Assembly: GCA_003153155.1 (NCBI GenBank) | Contig: PLWV01000017.1 | Span: 1 to 37,929, forward strand | DNA length: 37,929 nucleotides | Source: Gallionella sp. | GTDB taxonomy: Bacteria > Pseudomonadota > Gammaproteobacteria > Burkholderiales > Gallionellaceae | Direction: 5' to 3' | Part shown: piece after piece, positions 24,686-33,772 of the stretch | How positions within the stretch are numbered: position 1 is the stretch's first letter | Layout: every line of letters begins with the position of its first letter | Program-made: the position numbers and the translations under genes | Notes under the pieces: generated by a model | Told to the model about the DNA's origin: nothing | The model's database searches: none | Seen by the model: only the letters and a program-made list of their open reading frames with translations

Positions 24686-26488
24686 ATGCCTGCCATCCGG
24701 CTATTATCCGACTTGCTTATCAATCAAATCGCCGCCGGCGAGGTGATCGAGCGTCCCGCTGCGGCGCTCAAGGAGCTGCTGGAAAACAGCCTGGATGCGG
24801 GAGCGACCGACATTGCGGTGCAACTGGAAGGCGGCGGCATCAAGCTTGTGCGCGTACGCGACAACGGCAAGGGCATCGCCAAAGATGAACTGCCACTGGC
24901 ACTGATGCGCCATGCCACCAGCAAGATCGCCTCGCTGGATGATCTGCAACAAGTCGCCAGCATGGGCTTTCGCGGTGAAGCGCTGGCGAGCATGGCAGCG
25001 GTGGCACAACTCACCCTAACCAGCCGCACCGCTTCCGATACGCACGGCTGGAAAGTTGAAGCGATAGACGGACGACTCAGCGAACCCGCTCCCGCCAGCC
25101 ATGCGCAAGGCACCTCGGTGGAAATTCGCGAGCTGTATTTCAACACACCTGCACGACGCAAATTTTTAAAATCCGAGTCCACCGAATTCGCCTATTGCGA
25201 AGAAGCTTTCAAACGCATCGCGTTGTCGCGTCCCGATGTAGCCTTTTCGCTGCAGCACAACGGACGCACGACTTGGCAATTGCCCGCACTGCAAGGCGAA
25301 CAAGCCGCGCTGAAGCGCGTCGCGGCACTGCTCGGCGAGGAGTTCGGGCAAGCTGCTGTGCCGGTTTCGCGTAGCGCGGCAAACTTGTCTCTGCAAGGCC
25401 TGGCCGCGCTGCCCGCTTATTCACGCGCCAGCCGGGATGCGCAATATTTCTTTGTGAATGGCCGCTTCGTGCGCGACAAAGTCGCCAGCCATGCGCTGCG
25501 TCAGGCCTATCAGGACATCCTGCATCACCAACGCCATCCGGCCTTCGTGCTGTTTCTCGAACTGCCGCCGGAGCAAGTGGATGTGAACGTGCATCCTGCC
25601 AAGAGCGAAGTGCGTTTCCGCGAGAGCCAGGGGATACATCAATTTATTTTTCATACGCTGCAACAAGCACTCGCCGTACCGGCAAGCGGGCAAGATAACC
25701 GCGCTCCGATATCACAGCAGCCTGCGTCGTTTATTCCGGCGCAACAAAACATCGGGCTGGGCATCGCGCAATCAAGTGATGCTTATCAAGTGTGGAAAGC
25801 GTTTGCGGGCGAGGGAAAATGGCCGGATCGTAGCGCGGTGCAGGATATCGAAAAAAACACTTTCTTCCCCCAACCCCTAGCGTCCAGCCCCGATAACCAT
25901 ATCATTCCACCTCTAGGATTCGCTCTCGCGCAACTTTCCGGCATCTACATCCTCGCGCAAAACGCACATGGCTTGATCGTGGTGGATATGCATGCAGCAC
26001 ATGAACGCATCGTGTATGAAAAGCTCAAGGCCTCATTGGATGCCGAACAGATTGCCACACAGCCATTGCTGATCCCGGTGAGCTTTCACGCCGACACATT
26101 GGACATTGCGACTGCGGAAGCAGAACAAGCCGCTCTCAATATGCTGGGCTTCGACATCGCGCCGCTCTCACCCACCGCGCTGGCGGTGCGCGCCATGCCG
26201 GTGCTGCTGAAACAATCCGAAGCGGAAGCAGCCGCGCGTGATGTGCTGGACGAACTGCGCGAATTCGGTGCGAGCCGTGTGCTGACCGAACGGCGCAATG
26301 AACTGCTTTCCACCCTCGCCTGCCATGGCGCAGTGCGCGCCAATCGAATCTTGAGCATCACCGAAATGAACGCGCTGCTGCGCGAGATGGAACAGACCGA
26401 ACGCTCCAGCCAATGCAATCACGGTCGCCCGACCTGGTTCCAGCTTGCACTGAATGATCTGGACAAAATGTTCATGCGGGGACAGTGA
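24686..26488 (+). CDS. mutL: DNA mismatch repair protein MutL, endonuclease type
   Basis: 600 residues. The GHKL ATPase domain is complete: LLENSLDAGA (31-40), DNGKGI (59-64), MGFRGEAL (92-99), followed by the transducer with FFVNGRFVRDK and VDVNVHPAKSEVRF. The C-terminal dimerisation domain carries DMHAAHERIVYE (about 434-445), which fits the DMHA(X)2E(X)4E metal-binding motif, and ACHGAV plus CNHGRP near the end, so this MutL is probably a nicking endonuclease, as expected in bacteria without MutH. It links mismatch recognition by MutS to excision. It is followed by repeat DNA, not by miaA directly; an MFS gene now lies between them. Confidence 0.97.
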   Translation: MPAIRLLSDLLINQIAAGEVIERPAAALKELLENSLDAGATDIAVQLEGGGIKLVRVRDNGKGIAKDELPLALMRHATSKIASLDDLQQVASMGFRGEALASMAAVAQLTLTSRTASDTHGWKVEAIDGRLSEPAPASHAQGTSVEIRELYFNTPARRKFLKSESTEFAYCEEAFKRIALSRPDVAFSLQHNGRTTWQLPALQGEQAALKRVAALLGEEFGQAAVPVSRSAANLSLQGLAALPAYSRASRDAQYFFVNGRFVRDKVASHALRQAYQDILHHQRHPAFVLFLELPPEQVDVNVHPAKSEVRFRESQGIHQFIFHTLQQALAVPASGQDNRAPISQQPASFIPAQQNIGLGIAQSSDAYQVWKAFAGEGKWPDRSAVQDIEKNTFFPQPLASSPDNHIIPPLGFALAQLSGIYILAQNAHGLIVVDMHAAHERIVYEKLKASLDAEQIATQPLLIPVSFHADTLDIATAEAEQAALNMLGFDIAPLSPTALAVRAMPVLLKQSEAEAAARDVLDELREFGASRVLTERRNELLSTLACHGAVRANRILSITEMNALLREMEQTERSSQCNHGRPTWFQLALNDLDKMFMRGQ

Positions 26489-26513
26489 AACTTTAAAAAG
26501 CAGCCTGCTTATA

Positions 26514-26704
26514 GAACCTCTGATGAAACAACTAGCCATCCCACTAAGCAACCAAAATACGGTTGCCAAGTGGTTGGTTATAAAAATTCAGAATTTCGGG
26601 ATGAAGCGCAAGGAGCCGCGCAGCGAATGACGAGACATATCGAGTTGATAGGCGAGAAATGAGCGAGCACGCGACACTGCGATTCGCCCGAAAAATGGAT
26701 TTTT
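26514..26704 (+). mobile_element. R2 MITE-like element, copy 2, interrupted by R1
   Basis: The left end AGAACCTCT is separated from its continuation AAAAATTCAGAATTTCGGG by a complete R1 element. The body GATGAAGCGCAAGGAGCCGCGCAGCG, then GATAGGCGAGAAATGAGCGAGCACGCGAC and the right end CGCCCGAAAAATGGATTTTT match the other copies. The right end loses similarity after GATTTTT, so the final bases were lost or have been absorbed into the MFS coding sequence. Confidence 0.7.
26519..26582 (+). repeat. R1 palindromic repeat nested in R2
   Basis: CTGATGAAACAACTAGCCA...GCAACC-AAAATAC-GGTTGC...CAAGTGGTTGGTTAT follows the R1 plan exactly. Its 5' edge TCTGATG sits where R2 has TCTAAAA, so insertion in the R2 terminal repeat is the simplest history. 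Confidence 0.75.
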
Positions 26705-27960
26705 CCACTGCGCGCATCGCCTTCGCCAGCTTCATCGGCACCGCCATCGAGTTTTACGATTTCTACATCTATGGGCTCGCCGTGGCGATGGTGATCGGCC
26801 CGGTGTTTTTCCCCGGCAGCGATCCCGCCGCGCAGGCATTGAATGCGTTCCTCACCTTCGGCATCGCATTTCTTGCACGCCCGCTCGGGGCATTGTTGTT
26901 CGGCCATTTCGGCGACAAGATCGGGCGCAAGACGACGCTGGTCGCCTCCTTGCTGGTGATGGGTGTGTCCACGATATTGATAGGCGTGTTGCCCGGCTAC
27001 GATCTTATCGGCTGGGTCGCCCCCGCCCTGCTCTGCCTGCTGCGCTTCGGCCAGGGTATCGGACTGGGCGGAGAATGGGGCGGAGCGGCATTGTTGGCTG
27101 CGGAGTATGCGCCTGCCGGTAAACGCGGTTGGTTCGGCATGTTCCCGCAACTGGGGCCGCCCGTTGGCTTCCTGTTTGCCACCGGCAGTTTCCTGTTGCT
27201 GTCGCATTTTCTCGACGATGCGCAATTCCGTGCATGGGGCTGGCGCATTCCCTTCCTTGCCAGTGCGGCGTTGGTCATCGTCGGTCTCTACGTGCGGCTC
27301 AAGCTCACGGAGACGCCGGTGTTCACCAAGGCAATGCAATCTCATCAGCCGGTGAAACTACCGCTGGCGGATTTACTGTCGTGTCATGCTGCGCCCTTGC
27401 TGCTGGGCGCACTGGCTATGGTCGTGTGTTACGCGCTGTTCTACATTTCCACGGTATTTTCGTTGAGCTACGGCACCACCACGCTAGCCATCCCGCGCCC
27501 GCAATTCCTCGGCATGCTCTGCGTGGCCGTCATCTTCATGGCGGCTGCCACGCCGCTTTCCGCCTGGGCGGGCGACCGTTATGGACGCCGTCCGGTGTTG
27601 CTCGTTGCGGGCAGCGCGGCATTGCTGTCCGGCTTTCTGTTAGACCCGATGCTGGGTAGCGGCTCGCCGTGGCAAATCACCGTCTTCCTTTCCATCGAAC
27701 TCTTCCTGATGGGTGCCACTTTCGCACCCATGGGGGCGCTGTTACCAGAACTGTTCCCGACCTCCGTGCGCTACACCGGTGCAGGCACAGCTTACAATCT
27801 GGGCGGCATTCTCGGCGCTTCACTCGCACCTTACCTCGCACAACAACTGGTGCTGCATGGCGGCCTTGCGTGGGTGGGCGGCTATGTTTCCGCCGCAGCC
27901 GCGATCAGCGTGCTGGCTGTTTTCCTAATGCAGGAAACACGCGATAAGGAATTGGCATGA
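26659..27960 (+). CDS. MFS transporter, metabolite:H+ symporter (MHS) family
   Basis: 433 residues, about 12 membrane segments. The MHS signature is clear: [17 protein letters not shown] near the N-terminus, [21 protein letters not shown], and [24 protein letters not shown]; the second half has [11 protein letters not shown]. These inner-membrane symporters (ProP, ShiA, KgtP relatives) import small organic acids, osmolytes or similar solutes with protons; substrate is unknown. The 22 residues before ASFIGT are encoded by the right half of R2; a second ATG at 26695 would also start in the R2 terminal repeat. It ends in ATGA overlap with miaA. Confidence 0.88.
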   Translation: MSEHATLRFARKMDFSTARIAFASFIGTAIEFYDFYIYGLAVAMVIGPVFFPGSDPAAQALNAFLTFGIAFLARPLGALLFGHFGDKIGRKTTLVASLLVMGVSTILIGVLPGYDLIGWVAPALLCLLRFGQGIGLGGEWGGAALLAAEYAPAGKRGWFGMFPQLGPPVGFLFATGSFLLLSHFLDDAQFRAWGWRIPFLASAALVIVGLYVRLKLTETPVFTKAMQSHQPVKLPLADLLSCHAAPLLLGALAMVVCYALFYISTVFSLSYGTTTLAIPRPQFLGMLCVAVIFMAAATPLSAWAGDRYGRRPVLLVAGSAALLSGFLLDPMLGSGSPWQITVFLSIELFLMGATFAPMGALLPELFPTSVRYTGAGTAYNLGGILGASLAPYLAQQLVLHGGLAWVGGYVSAAAAISVLAVFLMQETRDKELA

Positions 27961-28943
27961 CGTCTTTTCCACCTGCGATCTTCCTGATGGGCCCCACCAC
28001 CAGTGGCAAGACCAACGTCGCGGTGGAACTGGCGCAGCGCCTGCCGGTGGAACTCATCAGCGTGGATTCCGCGTTGGTGTACCGGGACATGGACATCGGC
28101 ACCGCCAAGCCGGACGCCGCCACCCTCGCCCACGCGCCGCACCATCTGATCGACATCATAGACCCGACCGAGGCCTACTCTGCCGCCGCCTTCCGCCACG
28201 ATGCGCTGCGCCTGATGGCGGACATCACGCAACGCGGGCGCATCCCTTTGCTGGTCGGCGGCACGATGCTTTACTTCAAGGCCCTGCGCGAGGGTTTAAG
28301 CGACCTGCCGCAATCCGATCCCGTAGTGCGCGCCGCGCTCGATGCCGAGATCGCGCAGCACGGCATCAAACATTTGCATAAACAACTCGCTATGGTGGAT
28401 GCGGAAACCGCAGCGCGCCTGAAACAGACTGACACACAGCGCATCCAACGCGCGATGGAAATCTACCGCATCACCGGCCAACCCATGTCCGCGCTGATTA
28501 ATAAGTCCCTCTCCCGCGAGCGGGGAGAGCGAAGCGAGGAGGGCGCAGCCGGTTGGGGAGAGGGAGAACTGCCCTACCGCGTCATCCCCATCGCTCTCGT
28601 CCCCTCCAACCGCTCTGTATTGCATGCCCGCATCGCCACGCGCTTTTCAGCCATGCTGGAACTCGGTTTGGTGGATGAACTGCGCGCGCTGCGCGAGAAA
28701 TATCCGCTGCAGCCGAACATGACCTCGATGCGCTGCGTCGGCTACCGCCAGGCTTGGCAATTCATGGAAGGCGAAATCAATGAAGCACAACTGCTGGAAA
28801 CCGGCATTGCCGCCACACGGCAATTGGCAAAAAGACAACTGACCTGGCTGCGTTCCATGCCGGAGAATATCGAAGTGGATTGCCTTACCCACAACCTGGA
28901 AAAGATCGTGCTCTCCGAATTGAGCCGCTTTGTGCTAAGGTAA
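27957..28943 (+). CDS. miaA: tRNA dimethylallyltransferase
   Basis: 328 residues. The P-loop GPTTSGKT (12-19), the [18 protein letters not shown] substrate block, [14 protein letters not shown] and [12 protein letters not shown] are characteristic, with [14 protein letters not shown] and [15 protein letters not shown] in the C-terminal half. The enzyme isopentenylates A37 of tRNAs reading UNN codons. It overlaps the MFS stop by 4 bases. Oddity: residues about 183-204 ([21 protein letters not shown]) are translated from a GC-rich hairpin repeat inserted in frame shortly after the ITGQPMS segment, in a region variable in the family. Confidence 0.96.
   Translation: MTSFPPAIFLMGPTTSGKTNVAVELAQRLPVELISVDSALVYRDMDIGTAKPDAATLAHAPHHLIDIIDPTEAYSAAAFRHDALRLMADITQRGRIPLLVGGTMLYFKALREGLSDLPQSDPVVRAALDAEIAQHGIKHLHKQLAMVDAETAARLKQTDTQRIQRAMEIYRITGQPMSALINKSLSRERGERSEEGAAGWGEGELPYRVIPIALVPSNRSVLHARIATRFSAMLELGLVDELRALREKYPLQPNMTSMRCVGYRQAWQFMEGEINEAQLLETGIAATRQLAKRQLTWLRSMPENIEVDCLTHNLEKIVLSELSRFVLR
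28504..28566 (+). repeat. GC-rich hairpin repeat in frame within miaA
   Basis: CCCTCTCCCGCGAGCGGGGAGAG is followed by CGAAGCGAGGAGGGCGCAGC and GGTTGGGGAGAGGG. It is the same family as 5428-5471 and keeps the miaA frame open for about 21 codons. Confidence 0.75.
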
Positions 28944-29012
28944 TCAAACGGCTGAACCACAGTCTCTGTTCTTGCCGCACCCCATATCATCTTTCTTACG
29001 GAGTAATGAGTC

Positions 29013-29573
29013 ATGATCAAAATAGCCATCATCATCGGAAGCACACGTCCCGGTCGCAAAGCTGAAGCCGTCGCCAAATGGGTACACGAGATTGCGAAGA
29101 AGCGTAGCGACGCCGCGTATGAAATCGTAGACATCAAAGATTACAACCTGCCTCTTCTCGACGAGCCAGTGCCGCCGTCATTGGGGCAATACAGCCAGCC
29201 GCACACCAAGACCTGGTCCGCCAAAATCGCATCTTTCGACGCCTACGTTTTCGTCACGCCCGAATACAACCACAGCACCTCCGGCGCGCTCAAGAACGCG
29301 ATTGATTACCTATACGCGGAATGGAACAACAAGGTGGCGGGGTTCGTGGGTTACGGCAGCGCAGGCGGAACGCGCGCAGTGGAAAATTTGCGGCTGGTTA
29401 TGGGCGAACTGCAAATAGCCGACGTGCGCGCCCAGGTCGCACTCTCGCTGTTCACCGACTTCGAGAATTTCACCACCTTCAAGCCGGCAGCCATGCACGA
29501 GACATCCGTCAACACCATGCTCGACCAGGTCATCGCATGGGGCGGTGCGTTGAAGACGCTACGCAACAAGTAG
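29013..29573 (+). CDS. NADPH-dependent FMN reductase family protein
   Basis: 186 residues with a flavodoxin-like fold: GSTRPGR at 9-15 binds the FMN phosphate, and [20 protein letters not shown] at about 82-101 is the second flavin-binding motif, with GYGSAGG later. It probably reduces quinones, azo compounds or free flavin with NAD(P)H in the cytosol. GGAG lies upstream of the ATG. It is a separate unit after miaA (69-bp gap) and is followed by a long hairpin repeat. Confidence 0.9.
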   Translation: MIKIAIIIGSTRPGRKAEAVAKWVHEIAKKRSDAAYEIVDIKDYNLPLLDEPVPPSLGQYSQPHTKTWSAKIASFDAYVFVTPEYNHSTSGALKNAIDYLYAEWNNKVAGFVGYGSAGGTRAVENLRLVMGELQIADVRAQVALSLFTDFENFTTFKPAAMHETSVNTMLDQVIAWGGALKTLRNK

Positions 29574-29578
29574 CCTGC

Positions 29579-29656
29579 GTAGGGTGGAACGTACAGCAGT
29601 TCCGCCGAATAGCTTCAACCCGTTGCGGGATCACCCCCTGCGGGGTTTCCGCCCTA
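29579..29656. repeat. Long hairpin repeat bounded by GTAGGG...CCCTAC
   Basis: GTAGGGTGGAA (left) and TTCCGCCCTAC (right) pair, and an inner arm CCCGTTGCGGG-type palindrome with CCCCCTGCGGGG fills the centre. It lies between the FMN reductase and macrodomain genes. The same GTAG-edged layout is seen at 8440-8524 and 36022-36106. Confidence 0.65.
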
Positions 29657-29685
29657 CTTCGTTTTACACCGCATGGAGGCCAGCC

Positions 29686-30210
29686 ATGACCATACTTCGC
29701 GCCATCCAGGGCGACATCACCCAACTGAGCGTGGACGCCATCGTCAATGCGGCGAATTCGTCCCTGCTGGGCGGGGGCGGGGTGGATGGTGCGATCCATC
29801 GCGCGGCGGGGCCAGAACTATTGCAGGAATGCAGCACGCTGGGCGGCTGTCCGACCGGGCAAGCACGGCTCACGCGCGGTTACCGGTTGCCCGCAAAATT
29901 CGTGATCCATACCGTGGGGCCGGTGTGGCATGGCGGAACGCAGAATGAAGCGAAGCTGCTGGCTTCCTGTTACCGCGAGAGTTTGTCCATCGCCGCTGCG
30001 CAGCAGCTTGCCAGCATCGCCTTCCCTTGTATCAGCACGGGCGTCTATGGCTATCCGCCGGAGCAGGCGGCCGAGGTGGCCATTGCGGCGGTGCACGATT
30101 TTCTAAGATCGTTTGATTCCTTACGGGGCTCGCCCTGCTCCCTGCATGAGGTGATTTTCTGCTGCTATTCGGCAAGCGATCTGGCACTTTATCAATCACG
30201 GGCGCTTTAA
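29686..30210 (+). CDS. Macrodomain protein (O-acetyl-ADP-ribose deacetylase-like)
   Basis: 174 residues. [18 protein letters not shown] at 21-38 is the MacroD/YmdB-type ADP-ribose pocket with the catalytic-loop [10 protein letters not shown], and [10 protein letters not shown] (about 109-118) is the second loop. Such enzymes remove ADP-ribose from proteins or hydrolyse O-acetyl-ADP-ribose. The ATG was chosen because GGAGG precedes it; the frame is open a further 34 codons upstream, but that part is repeat DNA. It is followed by ugd on the same strand after 91 bp. Confidence 0.92.
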   Translation: MTILRAIQGDITQLSVDAIVNAANSSLLGGGGVDGAIHRAAGPELLQECSTLGGCPTGQARLTRGYRLPAKFVIHTVGPVWHGGTQNEAKLLASCYRESLSIAAAQQLASIAFPCISTGVYGYPPEQAAEVAIAAVHDFLRSFDSLRGSPCSLHEVIFCCYSASDLALYQSRAL

Positions 30211-30301
30211 TATCAACTAAGCTTTGGGGGCACGGAAGGCGGCTGACCTCTGGTTCATTCTGCGGCATAATGCGCAACTCATTATTTGAAAGTCTGATGC
30301 A

Positions 30302-31654
30302 ATGAAAATCACTGTTATAGGTTCCGGTTATGTGGGCCTGGTCTCAGGCGCGTGTCTGGCCGAGTTGGGCAACGACGTGCTGTGTCTGGATGTGGATCCT
30401 CGCAAAATCGCCATATTGCAACAAGGCGGTGTGCCGATCTACGAACCGGGCCTGGAAGATGTCATCAAGGACAATGTCGCATCAGGCCGCTTGCGCTTCA
30501 CCACCGATGTGGCGGAGAGCGTGGCGCATGGGCTGGTGCAAATGATTGCTGTGGGCACACCGTCGGGTGAAGACGGCTCGGCGGATTTGCAATATGTGAT
30601 CGCCGCGGCACGCGCCATCGGCCGCGGCATGAACGAATACAAGGTGATCGTGGACAAATCCACCGTGCCGGTCGGTACGGCAGAGAAGGTCAACCAAGCA
30701 GTGCAGGAAGAGCTCGACAAGCGCGGGGTGAAGACTGGGTTCAGCGTGGTCTCGAACCCCGAGTTCCTCAAGGAAGGCTCGGCGATAGACGACTTCAACC
30801 GCCCGGATCGCATCGTCATCGGTGCCGAAGACGAGCAAGCCATCCGCGTGATGCGCGAGATGTACGCGCCGTTCCAGCGCAATCACGATCGCCTGATGGT
30901 GATGGACATCAAGTCCGCCGAACTCACCAAATATGCCGCCAATGCCATGCTCGCCACACGCATCTCGTTCATGAACGAACTGGCCAACCTGGCCGAGCGC
31001 GTCGGTGCGGACATCGAGCACGTGCGCAAGGGCATCGGTTCCGACCAGCGCATCGGCTATCACTTTTTGTACGCCGGTTGCGGTTACGGTGGATCGTGTT
31101 TCCCCAAGGACATCCGCGCCCTGCAACGTACCGGCGAAGAATACGGTCTGCCGCTGAAAGTGCTGCAGGCGGTGGAACATGTCAACGATGCACAAAAATC
31201 CGTGCTGCTGCAAAAGATCACCAAGCGCTTCGGCAACGATCTCAAGGGCAAGCACTTCGCGCTGTGGGGACTGGCATTCAAACCCGGCACCGATGACATG
31301 CGCGAAGCCACCAGCCGCGTGGTGATGGAAGGACTGTGGGCCAGAGGCGCGACCGTCACCGCCTTCGATCCGGTGGCGATGAAAGAAACCAAACACATCT
31401 ATCCTCTGCAAAGCCGCCAAAAGGCGGGGGACAAACGCGCCGATCTGAGCTATGCGGAGAACTCCAAGGACGCCCTGCAAGATGCCGATGCGCTGATCAT
31501 CGTGACAGAATGGAAAGCCTTCAAGAGTCCTGACTTTAACGTCATCAAAGCACGCCTGAAGCAGCCGGTGATTTTTGATGGACGCAATTTATTTGAGCCT
31601 GCCAGTGTCACCGCGCTGGGCATCGAGTATCACGGTATCGGGCGGGAGGGCTAA
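30302..31654 (+). CDS. ugd: UDP-glucose 6-dehydrogenase
   Basis: 450 residues: Rossmann motif GSGYVG at 7-12, catalytic cysteine in GGSCFPKD near residue 266, and [20 protein letters not shown] in the C-terminal domain. It oxidises UDP-glucose twice to UDP-glucuronate using NAD+. That product feeds the arn operon, which converges with it from the other strand with no intergenic bases (ugd stop at 31652-31654, arnD stop at 31655-31657). A CATAAT box lies about 40 bases before the ATG. Confidence 0.96.
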   Translation: MKITVIGSGYVGLVSGACLAELGNDVLCLDVDPRKIAILQQGGVPIYEPGLEDVIKDNVASGRLRFTTDVAESVAHGLVQMIAVGTPSGEDGSADLQYVIAAARAIGRGMNEYKVIVDKSTVPVGTAEKVNQAVQEELDKRGVKTGFSVVSNPEFLKEGSAIDDFNRPDRIVIGAEDEQAIRVMREMYAPFQRNHDRLMVMDIKSAELTKYAANAMLATRISFMNELANLAERVGADIEHVRKGIGSDQRIGYHFLYAGCGYGGSCFPKDIRALQRTGEEYGLPLKVLQAVEHVNDAQKSVLLQKITKRFGNDLKGKHFALWGLAFKPGTDDMREATSRVVMEGLWARGATVTAFDPVAMKETKHIYPLQSRQKAGDKRADLSYAENSKDALQDADALIIVTEWKAFKSPDFNVIKARLKQPVIFDGRNLFEPASVTALGIEYHGIGREG

Positions 31655-32554
31655 CTAATCGCCCTGCACAGCCAACGTGCCAACCCGCCCTTCCACCTCG
31701 CGCATCACCACCTCGCGACGCGGCAGCGCAGCCACATCCAGTCCTTGCAGATATTGCTGCAGCGACACCAGTTCATAGCCCTGCGCCTGCCAGCCCTGCA
31801 ACAATTGCTCGAATATCGGCAGCCATTTCCCGCCTTCCAGCTCGGCATGCAGGGTGTATACATGCCCGGTAGAGGGCGGCACTGCGGTCAATTTCAGGAT
31901 GTGTTGCGCAATATTGTCCAGCGTGATGCCGTCGCGGTTCATCAGTTCGTCCAGCGTGGGCAACGTGGTCGGTAGTTGCGGACAGGCTATGATCTCCGCT
32001 TGCCAAGTGGGAATGAAAGGATGCGTGCCGCGCGTGTCCGAGCTGTATTTGAAACCGAAGCGTTGCATCAGCCGCAGCGCGTGACGGTTCATCTGCCAAC
32101 CGGCGGCAGCATGGGCGTGCGGCGCTTCGCCAAAAATCTCGGTGTAGCGATCCACCGCATGTTGCAGTTCTCTCCGCGTCCACTCGGCATCCTTGTTCGC
32201 CACATAATCCTGCCAGCGGATATGGTCATAACAATGGATGCCGACTTCAAAACCGGCCGCGCGTACCATGCGCAGAATGTCCGCGCATTTCTTGCCGATA
32301 TCCGGCGCGGGCAACAGCGTGCCATACAACAAGGTCTTGATGCCGTAGTGCTCCACCACGGAGGTGCGCGATACCTTGCCGAGAAAGCCGGGGCGGAATA
32401 CGCGCTTGATGGCGCGCCCGGTGTGGTCAGGGCCGAGTGAGAAGAAAAAAGTGGCCTGCGCGTTATAGCGCTGCAGTATTTCAACCAGACGCGGCACGCC
32501 TTCGCGCGTGCCGCGATAGGTGTCCACATCGATTTTGAGGGCGAGTTGTTTCAT
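31655..32554 (-). CDS. arnD: 4-deoxy-4-formamido-L-arabinose-phosphoundecaprenol deformylase
   Basis: 299 residues, polysaccharide-deacetylase (CE4-like) fold. LKIDVDTYRGTREGVPRLVEIL (6-27) holds the metal-binding aspartate pair and is close to Escherichia coli ArnD; FEVGIHCYDHIRW and AAAGWQMNRHALRLMQRFGFKYSSDTRG follow in the right order. It removes the formyl group from the undecaprenyl-linked Ara4FN at the cytoplasmic face of the inner membrane. It is the last gene of the arn operon and follows the dehydrogenase gene by 164 bp of repeat DNA. Confidence 0.94.
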   Translation of the reverse strand: MKQLALKIDVDTYRGTREGVPRLVEILQRYNAQATFFFSLGPDHTGRAIKRVFRPGFLGKVSRTSVVEHYGIKTLLYGTLLPAPDIGKKCADILRMVRAAGFEVGIHCYDHIRWQDYVANKDAEWTRRELQHAVDRYTEIFGEAPHAHAAAGWQMNRHALRLMQRFGFKYSSDTRGTHPFIPTWQAEIIACPQLPTTLPTLDELMNRDGITLDNIAQHILKLTAVPPSTGHVYTLHAELEGGKWLPIFEQLLQGWQAQGYELVSLQQYLQGLDVAALPRREVVMREVEGRVGTLAVQGD

Positions 32555-32635
32555 ATCAGGATCAGAGATTGAGGAGAGCGTAGCGAGGAGTGGAGGATTG
32601 AGTTAAAAACAGAGCAGTAGATTTTCCTCGCTCCT

Positions 32636-32691
32636 GAGCGTAGCGGTCGTAGCTTCAGCTACGGGAACCGCACGGCCTACTCCTTGCGGGT
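32636..32691. repeat. R3 hairpin repeat between arnA dehydrogenase gene and arnD
   Basis: A palindromic core CGTAGCTTCAGCTACG is followed by GGAACCGCACGGCCTACTCCTTGCGGGT. The complement occurs inside the R2 copy at 15412-15470, almost base for base. It interrupts the arn operon between two genes and may lower arnD expression or stabilise the message. Confidence 0.7.
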
Positions 32692-32718
32692 GCAATCCCC
32701 GTTCCTCGCTCCTGTTGT

Positions 32719-33762
32719 TCAATCCACCAGACCGCGCGCTTCCGCGACCTGACCGCGATACGCATCAAAAATATTGCGCAACGTGTCAGCCATGTTGATG
32801 GTCGGCTTCCAGCCTAGTTCTTCGCAGGTGTTGGTGATCTTCGGCACACGGTTCTGCACATCCTGATAGCCCTTGCCGTAATAGGCTGTCGAGGTGGTCT
32901 CGACGATCTTCACTTTTTGCGCGGAGTCGCGGTATTCAGCATATTCCTTCGCCAGTTTCAGCATCATGTCGGCAAGGTCGCGAATCGCATAGTTGTTGAC
33001 CGGGTTGCCGATGTTGTAAATCTTGCCGGTGGCGATGCCGTTTTTGTTGGCGATGATTTTCATCAGCGCGTCTATGCCGTCGTCGATGTATGTGAAGGCG
33101 CGTTTCTGATGCCCGCCATCCACCAGGCTGATATTTTCGCCGCGCACGATGTGGCCGAGGAATTGCGTGACCACACGCGAACTGCCTTCCTTCGCCGTAT
33201 GGATGGAATCCAGCCCTGAGCCGATCCAGTTGAACGGTCGGAATAGCGTGAAATTCAAATTTGCTTCCATGCCATAGCCCCAGATCACGCGATCCATCAG
33301 TTGCTTGGAGCAGGAATAAATCCAGCGCGGCATATTGATCGGGCCGCAGATCAGTTCGGAATTTTCCGAGTCGAATTCTGCGTCATGGCACATGCCATAC
33401 ACTTCCGAGGTGGACGGAAACACCAGATGCTTGCCGTACTTTACCGCAGCACGCACGATAGGCAGATTGGCCTCGAAGTCCAGTTCAAACACGCGCAGCG
33501 GCTGCTTGACGTAGGTAGCCGGCGTGGCGATCGCCACCAGCGGCAGGATCACATCACACTTGCGCACGTGGTACTCGACCCATTCCTTGTTGATGGTGAT
33601 GTCGCCCTCGAAGAAATGAAAACGTTCGCGCCCGATCAGGTCGCTGATACGATCGGTGCTCATGTCCATGCCATACACTTCCCAATCGGTCGTGGCGAGA
33701 ATGCGGTTGGAAAGATGGTGTCCGATAAAGCCGTTCACGCCGAGTATCAATACTTTTTTCAT
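32719..33762 (-). CDS. arnA: UDP-glucuronic acid decarboxylase / UDP-4-keto-hexuronate dehydrogenase (ArnA C-terminal type)
   Basis: 347 residues, short-chain dehydrogenase fold: GVNGFIGH at 8-15, PSTSEVYG with Ser/Glu at 116-123, YSCSK (Tyr149, Lys153) and FRPFNWIGSGLDS. This corresponds to the C-terminal half of Escherichia coli ArnA, which oxidatively decarboxylates UDP-glucuronate to UDP-Ara4O. Here it is a stand-alone gene separated by 10 bp from the formyltransferase gene. The frame is open 22 codons upstream, but AAGGAAATAAAAATG fixes the start. Confidence 0.94.
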   Translation of the reverse strand: MKKVLILGVNGFIGHHLSNRILATTDWEVYGMDMSTDRISDLIGRERFHFFEGDITINKEWVEYHVRKCDVILPLVAIATPATYVKQPLRVFELDFEANLPIVRAAVKYGKHLVFPSTSEVYGMCHDAEFDSENSELICGPINMPRWIYSCSKQLMDRVIWGYGMEANLNFTLFRPFNWIGSGLDSIHTAKEGSSRVVTQFLGHIVRGENISLVDGGHQKRAFTYIDDGIDALMKIIANKNGIATGKIYNIGNPVNNYAIRDLADMMLKLAKEYAEYRDSAQKVKIVETTSTAYYGKGYQDVQNRVPKITNTCEELGWKPTINMADTLRNIFDAYRGQVAEARGLVD

Positions 33763-33772
33763 TTTTATTTCC

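Noticed and set aside
29584..29685. 34-codon N-terminal extension of the macrodomain protein
   Set aside because: The extension is translated repeat DNA, and a strong GGAGG precedes the ATG at 29686, where the family normally starts.
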